DNA of 64,000 nucleotides from Pseudomonas sp. ACM7. GTDB taxonomy: Bacteria; Pseudomonadota; Gammaproteobacteria; Pseudomonadales; Pseudomonadaceae. The stretch is from the NCBI RefSeq assembly GCF_004136015.1, contig NZ_CP024866.1, positions 3,087,522 through 3,151,521 on the forward strand, written 5' to 3'. Shown in pieces: positions 8,473 to 17,666 of this stretch (positions within the stretch are counted from its first letter, which is position 1; each line of letters starts with the position of its first letter). Below the pieces are notes generated by a model, which had not been told where the DNA came from, ran no database searches, and saw nothing but the letters and a program-made list of their open reading frames with translations. The translations under genes and the position numbers were made by a program.

Positions 8473-10143
8473 ATGACAACAACAATATCCCCCGACTCGC
8501 GATGGACGCGGCGGCGCAGCGAAAAGCAGCGGCGTCTCGAGCTGGTACGGGGTTTAGCCGACGGTGTGGTCCTGCCCACCGACAAAATCATTGCGGCGCT
8601 GGAGGCCTTGATCCTGCCCGGCGACCGTGTGGTGCTGGAGGGCAATAACCAGAAGCAGGCGGATTTCCTCTCCCGCTCCCTGGCCAAGGCTGATCCCGCG
8701 AAGCTGCATGACCTGCACATGATCATGCCCAGCGTCGGACGCTCCGAGCATCTGGACCTGTTTGAACGCGGCATCGCCCGCAAGCTCGACTTCTCTTTCG
8801 CCGGCACCCAGAGCCTGCGCATCAGCCAGTTGCTGGAAGATGGCCTGCTGGAAATCGGCGCGATCCATACCTACATCGAGCTCTATGCGCGGCTGGTGGT
8901 CGACCTGATTCCCAACGTCGTGCTCTCGGCCGGTTTCATGGCCGACCGCGCCGGTAACATCTACACCGGCCCGAGCACCGAAGACACTCCTGCATTGATC
9001 GAACCGGCCGCCTTCAGCGACGGCATCGTCATCGTTCAGGTCAATCAACTGGTGGACGATGTCAGCGACCTGCCTCGCGTTGACATCCCTGCCTCCTGGG
9101 TCGACTTCGTGGTGGTGGCCGATAAGCCGTTCTACATCGAACCGCTGTTCACCCGAGACCCGCGGCACATCAAGCCTGTGCATGTGTTGATGGCGATGAT
9201 GGCGATCCGCGGGATCTACGAAAAACACAACGTCCAGTCCCTGAACCACGGCATCGGTTTCAACACCGCTGCCATCGAATTGATCCTGCCGACCTACGGC
9301 GAATCCCTCGGCCTGAAAGGCAAGATCTGCCGCAACTGGACGCTCAATCCGCACCCAACCTTGATCCCTGCCATCGAAAGCGGTTGGGTCGAAAGCGTGC
9401 ATTGCTTCGGCACCGAACTGGGCATGGAAAACTACATCGCAGCCCGGCCCGACGTGTTCTTCACCGGACGCGACGGCTCTCTGCGCTCCAACCGGATGTT
9501 CTGCCAACTGGCCGGGCAATACGCGGTGGACCTGTTCATCGGCGCCACGCTGCAAGTCGATGGTGACGGGCATTCCTCCACCGTGACGCGCGGCCGCCTG
9601 GCCGGTTTCGGCGGTGCGCCGAACATGGGCCATGACCCTCGTGGCCGTCGTCACGGCACCCCAGCCTGGCTCGACATGCGTCACGACGATGCGCCGGAAG
9701 CGCTGCTGGAGCGGGGCAAAAAACTCGTGGTGCAAATGGTCGAGACCTTCCAGGAGGGCGGCAAACCGACCTTCGTCGAAACCCTCGACGCCGTGGAAGT
9801 GGCGAAGAAAAGCGGCATGCCGCTGGCGCCGATCATGATCTACGGCGACGACGTCACCCACCTGCTGACCGAAGAAGGCATCGCCTATTTGTATAAGGCG
9901 CGTTCGCTGGAAGAGCGTCAGGCGATGATTGCGGCCGTGGCCGGAGTCACCGTCATCGGTCTGCGCCACAACCCGAAAGACACTGCGCGCATGCGCCGCG
10001 AAGGCCTGATCGCCTTGCCCGAAGACCTCGGCATCCGCCGCACCGACGCCACCCGCGAACTGCTGGCGGCTAAAAGCGTGGCCGATCTGGTCGAGTGGTC
10101 CGGTGGCCTCTACAACCCGCCCGCCAAGTTCAGGAGCTGGTAA
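8473..10143 (+). CDS. mdcA: Malonate decarboxylase alpha subunit (ACP transferase)
   Basis: First gene of the malonate decarboxylase operon. MdcA transfers the acyl carrier protein between acetyl and malonyl forms (acetyl-S-ACP:malonate ACP transferase), preparing malonyl-S-ACP for decarboxylation in the cytoplasm. The 556-residue length fits the family. The sequence carries a coenzyme-A-transferase-like fold with [19 protein letters not shown] and [18 protein letters not shown] segments characteristic of the subunit. The start at ATG 8473 has GGAG upstream; an in-frame GTG lies six bases earlier. Its stop TAA shares a base with the mdcB ATG, so translation is coupled. Expression is probably driven from the 8.1-8.45 kb region and controlled by MdcR. 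Confidence 0.96.
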   Translation: MTTTISPDSRWTRRRSEKQRRLELVRGLADGVVLPTDKIIAALEALILPGDRVVLEGNNQKQADFLSRSLAKADPAKLHDLHMIMPSVGRSEHLDLFERGIARKLDFSFAGTQSLRISQLLEDGLLEIGAIHTYIELYARLVVDLIPNVVLSAGFMADRAGNIYTGPSTEDTPALIEPAAFSDGIVIVQVNQLVDDVSDLPRVDIPASWVDFVVVADKPFYIEPLFTRDPRHIKPVHVLMAMMAIRGIYEKHNVQSLNHGIGFNTAAIELILPTYGESLGLKGKICRNWTLNPHPTLIPAIESGWVESVHCFGTELGMENYIAARPDVFFTGRDGSLRSNRMFCQLAGQYAVDLFIGATLQVDGDGHSSTVTRGRLAGFGGAPNMGHDPRGRRHGTPAWLDMRHDDAPEALLERGKKLVVQMVETFQEGGKPTFVETLDAVEVAKKSGMPLAPIMIYGDDVTHLLTEEGIAYLYKARSLEERQAMIAAVAGVTVIGLRHNPKDTARMRREGLIALPEDLGIRRTDATRELLAAKSVADLVEWSGGLYNPPAKFRSW

Positions 10144-11006
10144 TGCACGCATTTAACCTGCAACCGAAAACCCTGTCGTTGGCCGAGCGGCTGGCGGATC
10201 TGGCTGTGGATGCGCTGATCGACGAAGCGGACCTGTCGCCGAAACCGGCGCTGGTCGACCGTCGTGGCAATGGCGCGCACACCGATTTGCACCTCGGGTT
10301 GATGCACGCTTCGGCGCTGTCCCTGTGGCCTGCGTTCAAGGAAATGGCGGAGGCCGCCATCGAGTTCGGCGAAGTCAGTTTGCCGCTGCGCGAAGCCATT
10401 GGCCTGATCGGTCGTGAAGGGGAGGAAGTGATGCTCGCCACTACGGGCGGGGTGAATACTCATCGCGGGGCTATCTGGGCCTTGGGTCTGTTGGTCGTGG
10501 CGGCTGCGCTGGAACCCGAATCCACGGCTGCAGGCTCGATCACTTTGCGTGCTGCACGTCTGGCCTTGCTCGACGACCGTTACGCGCCGCGTCCTCTGAG
10601 CCACGGCGCGCAAGTCGCCCAGCGTTATGGCGCACGCGGTGCCCGTGAAGAAGCTCAGCTCGGTTTTCCGGCGGTGATTCAACGCGCGCTGCCACAACTC
10701 AAACGCAGCCGCGCCGCCGGTCATGGCGAGCAGAACGCCCGGCTCGATGCCTTGCTGGCGATCATGACGAATCTGGCCGACACCTGCGTGCTCTACCGCG
10801 CCGGCGAACAAGGCCTGCAGATCATGCAACTCGGCGCCCAAGCGGTGCTTGATGCAGGCGGCAGTGCCAGCCTCGCCGGCCGCCGCCGTTTGCATGAGCT
10901 GGACCAACAACTTATCGCGTTGAATGCCTCGCCCGGTGGTGCTGCGGACTTACTCGCCGCCTGCCTGTTCATCGACCGCATCGAGTCTGGCGACGGCCTC
11001 ATCTAG
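10143..11006 (+). CDS. mdcB: Triphosphoribosyl-dephospho-CoA synthase
   Basis: MdcB builds 2'-(5''-triphosphoribosyl)-3'-dephospho-CoA from ATP and dephospho-CoA, the precursor of the malonate decarboxylase prosthetic group. At 287 residues it has the family length. The N-terminal half shows [16 protein letters not shown] (about residues 35-50), typical of the CitG/MdcB family. The ATG overlaps the mdcA stop by one base (TAATG), and a family start beginning [20 protein letters not shown] is sensible. It acts before MdcG, which attaches the cofactor to the carrier protein MdcC; both genes are in this operon. Confidence 0.94.
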   Translation: MHAFNLQPKTLSLAERLADLAVDALIDEADLSPKPALVDRRGNGAHTDLHLGLMHASALSLWPAFKEMAEAAIEFGEVSLPLREAIGLIGREGEEVMLATTGGVNTHRGAIWALGLLVVAAALEPESTAAGSITLRAARLALLDDRYAPRPLSHGAQVAQRYGARGAREEAQLGFPAVIQRALPQLKRSRAAGHGEQNARLDALLAIMTNLADTCVLYRAGEQGLQIMQLGAQAVLDAGGSASLAGRRRLHELDQQLIALNASPGGAADLLAACLFIDRIESGDGLI

Positions 11007-11017
11007 GGAGCTTTCTG

Positions 11018-11317
11018 ATGGAAACCTTATCTTTTGAATTCCCCGCCGGGCAGCCGCCACGCTGCCGGACGCTGGTGGGCTGTGTCGGCTCGGGCGATCT
11101 GGAAGTGCTGATAGAACCGGGTCAGACCGGCAAGCTCACGATCAAAGTGCAGACCTCGGTCAATGGCAGCGAACAACGCTGGCAGCATCTGTTTGCGCGG
11201 ATGTTCGACGGTCAGACACCGCCCGCGATGGCGATTGATATCCACGATTTCGGTGCCACACCGGGTGTGGTGCGCTTGCGTCTGGAACAAGGCTTTGAGG
11301 AGATCGGCCATGACTGA
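11018..11317 (+). CDS. mdcC: Malonate decarboxylase acyl carrier protein (delta subunit)
   Basis: A 99-residue acyl carrier subunit. The serine in VGSGDLEVL (Ser25) is the expected attachment point of the phosphoribosyl-dephospho-CoA arm, the same residue number known from the Klebsiella protein. The thiol of that arm carries acetyl or malonyl between subunits. The gene starts 11 bases after mdcB with GGGAG upstream, and ends inside the start of mdcD (8-base overlap), as expected for a tight multisubunit operon. Confidence 0.94.
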   Translation: METLSFEFPAGQPPRCRTLVGCVGSGDLEVLIEPGQTGKLTIKVQTSVNGSEQRWQHLFARMFDGQTPPAMAIDIHDFGATPGVVRLRLEQGFEEIGHD

Positions 11318-12164
11318 TCTTCTTCAGCCATCCCTACAAAGACGCAGCTTCGTCGAACTCGGCGCCCGGCAACGGGCGAAAGCCTTGCTCGACGCCGGTA
11401 CTTTCCGCGAATTGCTCGACCCGTTTCAGCGTGTCATGTCGCCGTGGCTGTCGGGCCAGGGCGTGGTGCCGCAAGCCGATGACGGCGTAGTCATCGCCAA
11501 GGGCAGCATCGGCGGTTTGCCGGTGGTGATCGCCGCCATCGAAGGCGCATTTCAGGGTGGCAGTCTCGGGGAAGTCGGCGGGGCGAAGATTGCCGGTGCA
11601 CTGGAACTGGCGGCCGAAGACAACCGCAACGGTGTTCCCACGCGCGCCGTGTTGCTGCTGGAGACCGGTGGCGTGCGTTTGCAGGAAGCCAACCTCGGGC
11701 TGGCGGCGATTGCCGATATTCATGCGGCGATTGTCGATCTGCGCCAATACCAGCCAGTCGTTGGCGTGGTGGCGGGCAGCGTGGGTTGCTTTGGCGGGAT
11801 GTCGATTGCTGCCGGGTTGTGCAGTTATTTGCTGGTGACTCAGGAAGCGCGGCTTGGCCTGAACGGTCCGCAAGTGATCGAACAGGAAGCCGGGCTTGAG
11901 GAATACGACTCCCGTGATCGTCCTTTCATCTGGAGCCTGACTGGTGGCGAGCAACGTTTCGCCAGTGGTTTGGTGGATCGTTTTGTCGCTGACGACGTGG
12001 CGCAGGTTCAGCAGCAGGTCAGCGAATTGCTGCAACAAGGTTTGCCTGCGCAACAACGCAGCCGTCAGGCCGAGCTGTTCCTGCAACGGTTGGCCCGTCT
12101 GGACGCCGAGCCGCAAATCGAGCCGTCAACGGTTCGCGATCTGTATCAAGGAGAGCGCTCATGA
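11310..12164 (+). CDS. mdcD: Malonate decarboxylase beta subunit
   Basis: MdcD, with MdcE, decarboxylates malonyl-S-ACP to acetyl-S-ACP and CO2. It is a carboxyltransferase-like (crotonase fold) subunit of 284 residues. AEDNRNGVPTRAVLLLETGGVRLQEAN and the glycine-rich VAGSVGCFGGMSIAAG segment (about residues 148-163) are the characteristic active-site region. The start is the ATG at 11310 inside the mdcC end, giving MTDLLQPSLQRRSFVELGAR, as expected for the family; upstream in-frame codons lie within mdcC and are not used. The gene overlaps mdcE by four bases (ATGA). Confidence 0.94.
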   Translation: MTDLLQPSLQRRSFVELGARQRAKALLDAGTFRELLDPFQRVMSPWLSGQGVVPQADDGVVIAKGSIGGLPVVIAAIEGAFQGGSLGEVGGAKIAGALELAAEDNRNGVPTRAVLLLETGGVRLQEANLGLAAIADIHAAIVDLRQYQPVVGVVAGSVGCFGGMSIAAGLCSYLLVTQEARLGLNGPQVIEQEAGLEEYDSRDRPFIWSLTGGEQRFASGLVDRFVADDVAQVQQQVSELLQQGLPAQQRSRQAELFLQRLARLDAEPQIEPSTVRDLYQGERS

Positions 12165-12964
12165 GTTCGTATTCCCTGAGAGGTTTGAGCTGGTTCAACG
12201 CTTTGAGTGCTGGCGCGAAACCGGTTGATGGTTTGCCCGCTTCGTTGAAGGTTGCCGACGGTGTATTGGGTGACCAATCCGTTCGCTTTATCGCGGTGGT
12301 GGCTGATCCCGACAACCGTTTCGTGCGCGCCCGCAATGGCGAGGTCGGTCTGCTGGAAGGTTGGGGACTGGCCAAAGCCGTGGATGAGGTCATCGCAGCG
12401 GATCTGGATAAATCGCAGAAACGCGCCTTAATCGCCATCGTCGATGTGCCGAGTCAGGCCTACGGTCGGCGCGAAGAAGCGCTCGGCATTCATCAGGCCT
12501 TGGCCGGTGCGGCAGACAGTTATGCCCGTGCCCGACTGGCCGGCCATGCCGTGATCGGTTTACTGGTGGGCAAGGCGATGTCCGGGGCGTTTCTGGCTCA
12601 TGGGTATCAGGCCAATCGGCTGATTGCGCTGCGCGATCCGGGGGTGATGGTTCACGCGATGGGCAAGGCTTCGGCGGCGCGGGTGACGTTGCGCAGCGTC
12701 GAAGAACTCGAAGCCTTGGCTGCCAGCGTGCCGCCGATGGCGTATGACATCGACAGTTACGCGAGCCTTGGTTTGCTGTGGGAAACCTTGTCGGTGGAAC
12801 AGATCGAGCAGCCGACGGCGGCGGATCTGACGCGGGTGACTGAATGCCTGACCCGGGCGATTGGTGATGTCGCCGCGAAAGGGCGCGACCTGAGCAGCCG
12901 CCTGGGCGCGAGCAACCGTGCGGCGTCGAGTCAGGTTCGCCAATTGCTGAGAGAGCAGTGGTGA
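12161..12964 (+). CDS. mdcE: Malonate decarboxylase gamma subunit
   Basis: Partner of MdcD in the decarboxylase core, also with a carboxyltransferase-like fold. The protein has 267 residues and shows IAIVDVPSQAYGRREEALGIHQALAG and AVIGLLVGKAMSGAFLAHGY, typical of the gamma subunit. The ATG overlaps the mdcD stop by four bases, and the stop overlaps the GTG of mdcG by four bases. The series of ATGA/GTGA junctions indicates strong translational coupling and keeps subunit ratios fixed. Confidence 0.93.
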   Translation: MSSYSLRGLSWFNALSAGAKPVDGLPASLKVADGVLGDQSVRFIAVVADPDNRFVRARNGEVGLLEGWGLAKAVDEVIAADLDKSQKRALIAIVDVPSQAYGRREEALGIHQALAGAADSYARARLAGHAVIGLLVGKAMSGAFLAHGYQANRLIALRDPGVMVHAMGKASAARVTLRSVEELEALAASVPPMAYDIDSYASLGLLWETLSVEQIEQPTAADLTRVTECLTRAIGDVAAKGRDLSSRLGASNRAASSQVRQLLREQW

Positions 12965-13578
12965 ACACGCTTCTGGCCCACGACCTGCTCTGGGGGATGA
13001 CCCCGGAGCAGTTGCCTGCAGATGCACCGTCGTGGGTGATCGAGTCGATCAGTGCGGGTCAACCGGTGGTGGTTCGGCGTGCGTTGAGCGCGCCGGATCA
13101 CATCGCGGTCGGGGTGCGTGGGAGTTTGCGTGAACAGCGGTATGCAACGGTGATGACGGTCGATGCGATCCAGCGTCAAGTTCGGCCGGAAGCGCTTTGC
13201 CATGTCTCGATTGATCGGGATTTACCGGCAGTGCGCGCCCTCAATCAACTGCGGCCGATGCTCGATTCCTGTGAGTGGGTTTGGGGTGTCAGCGGCAGTG
13301 CCGGGTTTGAATTGGCCAGCGGTTTTCAGGCGTTGCATGAGGGCAGCGATCTCGACTTGATCCTGCGTACACCGCAACCGTTGGAGCGCACTCAGGCGCA
13401 GGAACTGGTGAAACTTCTTGATGCCTCGGTGTGCTTGGTGGACATGCAACTGCAAACGCCAAACGGCGCTGTCGCCTTGCGCGAATGGGCCGGTCCCTCG
13501 CAACGGGTCCTGCTAAAAAGCGCCAGTGAAGCCTGTCTGGTAACCAATCCCTGGAACCCGCAGGAGCAAGCAGCGTGA
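12961..13578 (+). CDS. mdcG: Phosphoribosyl-dephospho-CoA transferase
   Basis: MdcG transfers the phosphoribosyl-dephospho-CoA arm from the MdcB product to Ser25 of MdcC, producing holo carrier protein. The 205-residue protein shows WGVSGSAGFELASG followed by SDLDLILRTP (about residues 103-140), the nucleotidyltransferase-like GS...DxD arrangement of the family. Two consecutive GTG codons are possible starts; the second (12961) is chosen because it overlaps the mdcE stop as GTGA. The gene ends in a four-base overlap with mdcH. Confidence 0.92.
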   Translation: MNTLLAHDLLWGMTPEQLPADAPSWVIESISAGQPVVVRRALSAPDHIAVGVRGSLREQRYATVMTVDAIQRQVRPEALCHVSIDRDLPAVRALNQLRPMLDSCEWVWGVSGSAGFELASGFQALHEGSDLDLILRTPQPLERTQAQELVKLLDASVCLVDMQLQTPNGAVALREWAGPSQRVLLKSASEACLVTNPWNPQEQAA

Positions 13579-14486
13579 GCAGCCTGCTGGTGTTCCCCGG
13601 CCAGGGCGCGCAGCAACCGGGCATGCTCCATCGTTTGCCTCGCGAGACAGTGATCGAAGCGAGTGAAGTGCTTGGCGAAGATACATTGATGCTGGATTCT
13701 GCCGAGTCGTTGAAATCGACAAGGGCCGTGCAGCTCTGCCTGTTGATCGCCGGCGTCGCGGCTTCACGCCAGTTGTTAATGACGGCGGACTACGTGGCGG
13801 GATTGTCCATCGGCGCCTATCCGGCAGCGGTGGTTGCCGGTGCCTTGAGCTTCAGCGATGCGCTGCATCTGGTCAGCCTGCGCGGTGAGCTGATGCAACA
13901 GGCTTATCCACAAGGCTATGGCATGACCGCGATCATCGGTCTGGATCTGGCCACGGTGGAAGATTTGCTGGCGCAGGTTCACAGCGATGCAACACCGGTT
14001 TACCTGGCCAATATCAACGCCGATAACCAGGTGGTGATTGCCGGCAGCGATGGCGCGATGAAAGCGGTGGCCGCGTTGGCGAAAGGTCGCGGTGCAGGTC
14101 TGGCCAAACGTCTGGCCGTCAGCGTGCCGTCTCACTGTCCGCTGCTGGAAACACCTGCGAAAACCCTGGCCGAAGCCTTCGCCAAGGTGCAGCTGAACAC
14201 ACCGACGCTGGGCTACCTGAGCGGCAGTCGCGCCCGGCCCATCATCAACACTGACGCCTTGCGCGACGACCTGGCCTTCAACATGTGCCGCGTGGTGGAT
14301 TGGCGCGGCACGGTACAAAGCGCCTACGAGCGCGGCGTACGTCTACAGATCGAACTGCCGCCCGGTGCGGTGCTGACCGGGCTGGCGCGCCGGGTGTTCG
14401 AGCAGGGCACCGTGATTGCCTTCGACGGTGCGCGGCTCGATACCTTGCAGGCGCTGTTGCGTGAGGAGGGAAGCCGCCAACCCTAG
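13575..14486 (+). CDS. mdcH: Malonyl-CoA:ACP transacylase (malonate decarboxylase epsilon subunit)
   Basis: MdcH loads the first malonyl group from malonyl-CoA onto MdcC to start the catalytic cycle. It is a FabD-like transacylase of 303 residues: an FPGQGAQ motif lies near the N terminus, the nucleophile Ser78 is in GLSIG, and the catalytic His187 is in SVPSHCPLL. A GTG start (13575) overlaps the mdcG stop by four bases. After the stop there is a gap of about 60 bases before madL, which still looks like the same transcription unit because no terminator is visible. Confidence 0.93.
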   Translation: MSSLLVFPGQGAQQPGMLHRLPRETVIEASEVLGEDTLMLDSAESLKSTRAVQLCLLIAGVAASRQLLMTADYVAGLSIGAYPAAVVAGALSFSDALHLVSLRGELMQQAYPQGYGMTAIIGLDLATVEDLLAQVHSDATPVYLANINADNQVVIAGSDGAMKAVAALAKGRGAGLAKRLAVSVPSHCPLLETPAKTLAEAFAKVQLNTPTLGYLSGSRARPIINTDALRDDLAFNMCRVVDWRGTVQSAYERGVRLQIELPPGAVLTGLARRVFEQGTVIAFDGARLDTLQALLREEGSRQP

Positions 14487-14548
14487 AACGCCCCCAGGCT
14501 TCGAACAACAAAAACAACATTCGACGATGCACTTTGAGGACAACAACA

Positions 14549-14965
14549 ATGATTATTTACGGTGTGGCACTGTTGGCGATTTGTACGCTGGCAGGGGTGA
14601 TCGTAGGCGACATGCTCGGCGTGTTGCTGGGTGTGAAATCCAACGTTGGCGGCGTCGGGATCGCGATGATCCTGTTGATCTGCGCGCGGTTATGGATGCA
14701 AAAACGCGGCGGCATGACCAAGGATTGCGAGATGGGCGTCGGTTTCTGGGGCGCCATGTACATTCCGGTCGTGGTCGCGATGGCCGCGCAACAGAACGTC
14801 GTCACCGCCCTGCACGGCGGCCCGGTGGCGGTGCTGGCGGCGATCGGCTCGGTGGTGATCTGCGGTTGCACCATTGCCCTGATCAGCCGGACTCACAAAG
14901 GCGAACCGTTGCCCGATGAACCGGCGGAAATAACTCCGGTTGGCACTCCAGTAGGAGGTCGCTGA
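14549..14965 (+). CDS. madL: Malonate transporter subunit MadL
   Basis: Small integral membrane subunit of the MadLM malonate:sodium symporter. The 138 residues contain about four hydrophobic segments (3-30, 33-50, 65-85, 95-115) and a hydrophilic proline-rich C terminus. The ATG at 14549 is chosen because GAGGA lies eight bases upstream and the protein begins MIIYGVALLAICTLAG; the longer open frame has only a TTG further upstream. madM follows after one base, so both halves of the transporter are made together. Confidence 0.93.
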   Translation: MIIYGVALLAICTLAGVIVGDMLGVLLGVKSNVGGVGIAMILLICARLWMQKRGGMTKDCEMGVGFWGAMYIPVVVAMAAQQNVVTALHGGPVAVLAAIGSVVICGCTIALISRTHKGEPLPDEPAEITPVGTPVGGR

Positions 14966-14966
14966 T

Positions 14967-15731
14967 ATGTGGGAATTCATTGAGAAGGGGCTGGCCAATA
15001 ACAGTCTGATTACCGCGTTCGCGTTCGTCGGCGTGATCATGTGGGTGTCGGTGGTGCTGTCCAAGCGCCTGACGTTCGGACGGATTCACGGTTCGGCGAT
15101 TGCCATCGTCATCGGGCTTGTTCTGGCCTGGGTCGGCGGCACGATGACTGGCGGGCAAAAAGGCCTGGCGGATCTGACGCTGTTTTCCGGCATTGGTCTG
15201 ATGGGCGGCGCCATGCTGCGGGACTTTGCGATCGTTGCCACGGCATTCGAAGTGCAAGCCACCGAAGCGAAAAAGGCCGGTTTGATCGGTGTGATTGCGC
15301 TGCTGTTGGGCACGATCCTGCCATTCACTGTCGGCGCAAGCATGGCCTGGGCGTTCGGTTATCGCGATGCGATCAGCATGACTACCATCGGCGCGGGTGC
15401 GGTGACCTACATCGTCGGGCCGGTGACCGGGGCGGCAATTGGTGCGAGTTCGGATGTGGTGGCGTTGTCGATTGCCACCGGGTTGATCAAGGCGATTTTT
15501 GTAATGGTCGGCACACCGATGGCGGCGCGCTGGATGGGGTTGGATAACCCGCGCTCGGCGATGGTGTTTGGTGGGTTGGCGGGTACTGTCAGTGGTGTGA
15601 CGGCCGGGTTGGCAGCGACGGATCGGCGGTTGGTGCCTTATGGGGCGTTGACGGCGACTTTTCACACTGGGCTTGGGTGCTTGCTTGGGCCGTCGTCGTT
15701 GTACTTCATTGTTCGCGGGATTGTGGGGTAG
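14967..15731 (+). CDS. madM: Malonate transporter subunit MadM
   Basis: Large membrane subunit of the malonate uptake system, 254 residues with roughly seven to eight transmembrane segments. Conserved features are GGTMTGGQKGLADLTLFSG (about residues 57-75), a glycine-rich GAGAVTYIVGPVTGAAIGAS stretch (about 142-161) and a second glycine-rich stretch near the C terminus. AGGAGGT precedes the ATG. With MadL it should import malonate for the decarboxylase encoded upstream. This operon uses MadLM rather than the single-protein MdcF transporter. A REPIN follows the stop, then the convergent regulator gene. Confidence 0.94.
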   Translation: MWEFIEKGLANNSLITAFAFVGVIMWVSVVLSKRLTFGRIHGSAIAIVIGLVLAWVGGTMTGGQKGLADLTLFSGIGLMGGAMLRDFAIVATAFEVQATEAKKAGLIGVIALLLGTILPFTVGASMAWAFGYRDAISMTTIGAGAVTYIVGPVTGAAIGASSDVVALSIATGLIKAIFVMVGTPMAARWMGLDNPRSAMVFGGLAGTVSGVTAGLAATDRRLVPYGALTATFHTGLGCLLGPSSLYFIVRGIVG

Positions 15732-15759
15732 GGCTTTGGTTCTTTGTTGAATGTGCTGG

Positions 15760-15834
15760 CCCCTTCGCGAGCAAGCCCGCTCCCACAGGAGAATGCATTC
15801 CAATGTGGGAGCGGGCTTGCTCGCGAAGGGGGCG
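15760..15834. repeat. REPIN, family A (short spacer, subclass 1)
   Basis: Perfect pair of REP arms around a GAGAATGCATTCCAAT-type spacer, lying between the convergent madM and mdcR genes. The same unit appears in reverse orientation at 46502-46571. Confidence 0.92.
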
Positions 15835-15842
15835 ACGCGGTC

Positions 15843-16757
15843 TCAAGCCTGGCGATTGGCGTACATCCGACACTCAGCCAGCAACGCCAACAAATTCGGA
15901 TCCCGCTCCTTGGCCTTCAAGAACACCACCCCAATGTGCTGCTGCAACCGATACTTTTCCTGCAACGGAATCAGCTTCACCCGGTTTTCATACACCGCTG
16001 CAATCCGCCCCGGCAGCAACGCATAACCCACGCCCGAGCTGACCATGCTCAGCAGGGTGAAGATGTCGTTGACCTGCATCGCCACCTTCGGTTCGAACCC
16101 TGCCTGCTTGAACACCCGATTACCGTCCTGGTGCGTGGCAAAGCCTTGGGTCAGCGTAATGAATGTCTCATCGCGGACTTCGGCAAGGTCGACTTCGGTC
16201 CGTTGAGCAAACTTTGAGTCCGCCGGTGTGGCGAGAAAGATGTCGTCGGAAAACAGCGGAATCTGCTCGCAGTCAGGGTCGTTGACGCTCTCGTCCAGCG
16301 ACACCAGGATCGCGTCGACTTCCATGTTCTTGAGCTTGTACAGCAGGTCGAAGTTCGAGCCGAGGATCAGGTCGATGTTGAGTTCGCTGCGGCGGATTTT
16401 CAGGCCCATGATCAGCTGCGGCACCGTCTTCACCGTCAGCGAATACAGCGAGCCGAGCTTGAAACGCTCGGCGGAGAACCCGGCGGCTTCGCGGGTCAGG
16501 CGCACGGTTTCGACCACGTCCTGAATCAGCTTCTGCGCCCGCTCTTCCAGCACATAAGCGCTTTCCAGCGGCGTGAGATTGCGGCCTTCGTGCTTGAACA
16601 GCGGGCAGCGCAGGGCGCTCTCCAGGGAATGGATCGCCCGGTGCACGCTGACATTGCTGGTCTGCAATTCGGCGGCAGCCCGGGCCAGGTTGCCGGTGCG
16701 CATGAAGGCCAGGAACACCTCGAGTTTTTTCAGGGTCAACTCTTCATCGATCAGCAT
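15843..16757 (-). CDS. mdcR: LysR-family regulator of malonate utilisation
   Basis: A 304-residue LysR-type transcription factor with an N-terminal winged helix (LTLKKLEVFLAFMRTGNLAR, then NVSVHRAIHSLESAL, about residues 6-55) and a two-lobed effector domain. Its position at the end of the mdc-mad cluster, convergent with madM, and its LTLKKLEVFLAF opening match MdcR, which activates malonate decarboxylase genes in response to malonate. The start MLIDEE at 16757 is chosen; an upstream in-frame extension of 12 residues lacks family character. The likely targets are the inverted repeats in front of mdcA (8.1-8.25 kb), which is inference. Confidence 0.9.
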   Translation of the reverse strand: MLIDEELTLKKLEVFLAFMRTGNLARAAAELQTSNVSVHRAIHSLESALRCPLFKHEGRNLTPLESAYVLEERAQKLIQDVVETVRLTREAAGFSAERFKLGSLYSLTVKTVPQLIMGLKIRRSELNIDLILGSNFDLLYKLKNMEVDAILVSLDESVNDPDCEQIPLFSDDIFLATPADSKFAQRTEVDLAEVRDETFITLTQGFATHQDGNRVFKQAGFEPKVAMQVNDIFTLLSMVSSGVGYALLPGRIAAVYENRVKLIPLQEKYRLQQHIGVVFLKAKERDPNLLALLAECRMYANRQA

Positions 16758-16802
16758 GATGCAGACTCTTATTCGAATGGCTCGATTGTGCACGTATGCG
16801 AT

Positions 16803-16888
16803 CTTTTGTAGCAGCTGTCGAGTGAAACGAGGCTGCGATTTTTCAAGATCAAAAGATCGCAGCCTCGTTTCACTCGACAGCTCCTACA
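16803..16888. repeat. REPIN, family B
   Basis: Inverted pair of the second REP family (core AGATCGCAGCCT ... CAGCTCCTAC) with the CGTTTCACTCG tip in both arms. It lies in the divergent gap between mdcR and the hemolysin III-type gene. Confidence 0.88.
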
Positions 16889-16928
16889 GTTTGCGCGATG
16901 TTGCAGTGAATTTTGAGGTGAGCAACAC

Positions 16929-17546
16929 ATGTATCACGGGGAAAGATTGAACGCCTGGACGCATCTGGTCGGGGCGGTGGCAGCGGTTGTCGGGGTGGTG
17001 TGGATGCTGGTGATTGCCGGCATGGACGGAAGTCCGTGGAAGATCGTCAGCGTGGCGATTTACGGGTTTACCTTGCTGGTGCTGTACAGCGCGTCGACCG
17101 TTTATCACAGCGTGCGTGGGCGCAAGAAAGCGATCATGCAGAAGGTCGATCACTTTTCGATCTACCTGCTGATCGCCGGCAGCTACACGCCATTCTGTCT
17201 CGTGACGCTACGCGGGCCGTGGGGCTGGACGCTGTTCGGGATTGTCTGGGGATTGGCGCTGATCGGCATCCTGCAAGAGATCAAGCCGCGTTCGGAGGCG
17301 CGGATTCTGTCGATCGTGATCTACGCAGTGATGGGCTGGATCGTGCTGGTGGCGGTCAAGCCGTTATTGGCGGCGTTGGGCAGTACAGGTTTCGCCTGGC
17401 TGGCGTCGGGCGGCGTGCTGTACACCGTGGGCATTATCTTTTTTGCGCTGGATAGTCGTTTACGCCATGCCCACGGGATCTGGCACCTGTTCGTGATTGC
17501 CGGGAGTTTGCTGCACTTCGTGGCGATTCTGTTTTATGTCTTGTAG
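16929..17546 (+). CDS. trhA: Hemolysin III / PAQR-family membrane protein
   Basis: A 205-residue protein with seven hydrophobic segments. It carries the family's conserved polar residues: H12 in NAWTHLVG, YSASTVYHS (about 53-61), DHFSIYLLIAGSYTPFC (about 74-90), and HAHGIWHLFV near the C terminus (about 180-189). The His/Asp/Ser set resembles the metal-binding site of PAQR proteins. Bacterial members are called hemolysin III or TrhA and have been linked to membrane lipid homeostasis; haemolysis is not implied. GAGGTGAG precedes the ATG. The gene appears monocistronic. Confidence 0.9.
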   Translation: MYHGERLNAWTHLVGAVAAVVGVVWMLVIAGMDGSPWKIVSVAIYGFTLLVLYSASTVYHSVRGRKKAIMQKVDHFSIYLLIAGSYTPFCLVTLRGPWGWTLFGIVWGLALIGILQEIKPRSEARILSIVIYAVMGWIVLVAVKPLLAALGSTGFAWLASGGVLYTVGIIFFALDSRLRHAHGIWHLFVIAGSLLHFVAILFYVL

Positions 17547-17569
17547 ATCGCACTGCAGCTATTTGAAAA

Positions 17570-17666
17570 ACCTGTGGGAGCGGGCTTGCTCGCGAAAGCG
17601 TCAGGTCAGCCGACATCATCGCTGACTGATCCACCGCATTCGCGAGCAAGCCCGCTCCCACAGGGG
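17570..17666. repeat. REPIN, family A (spacer subclass 2)
   Basis: REP arms at 17572-17595 and 17640-17663 with a spacer of about 44 bases. The right arm lies inside the 3' end of the minus-strand LysR gene and supplies its last codons. Confidence 0.9.
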
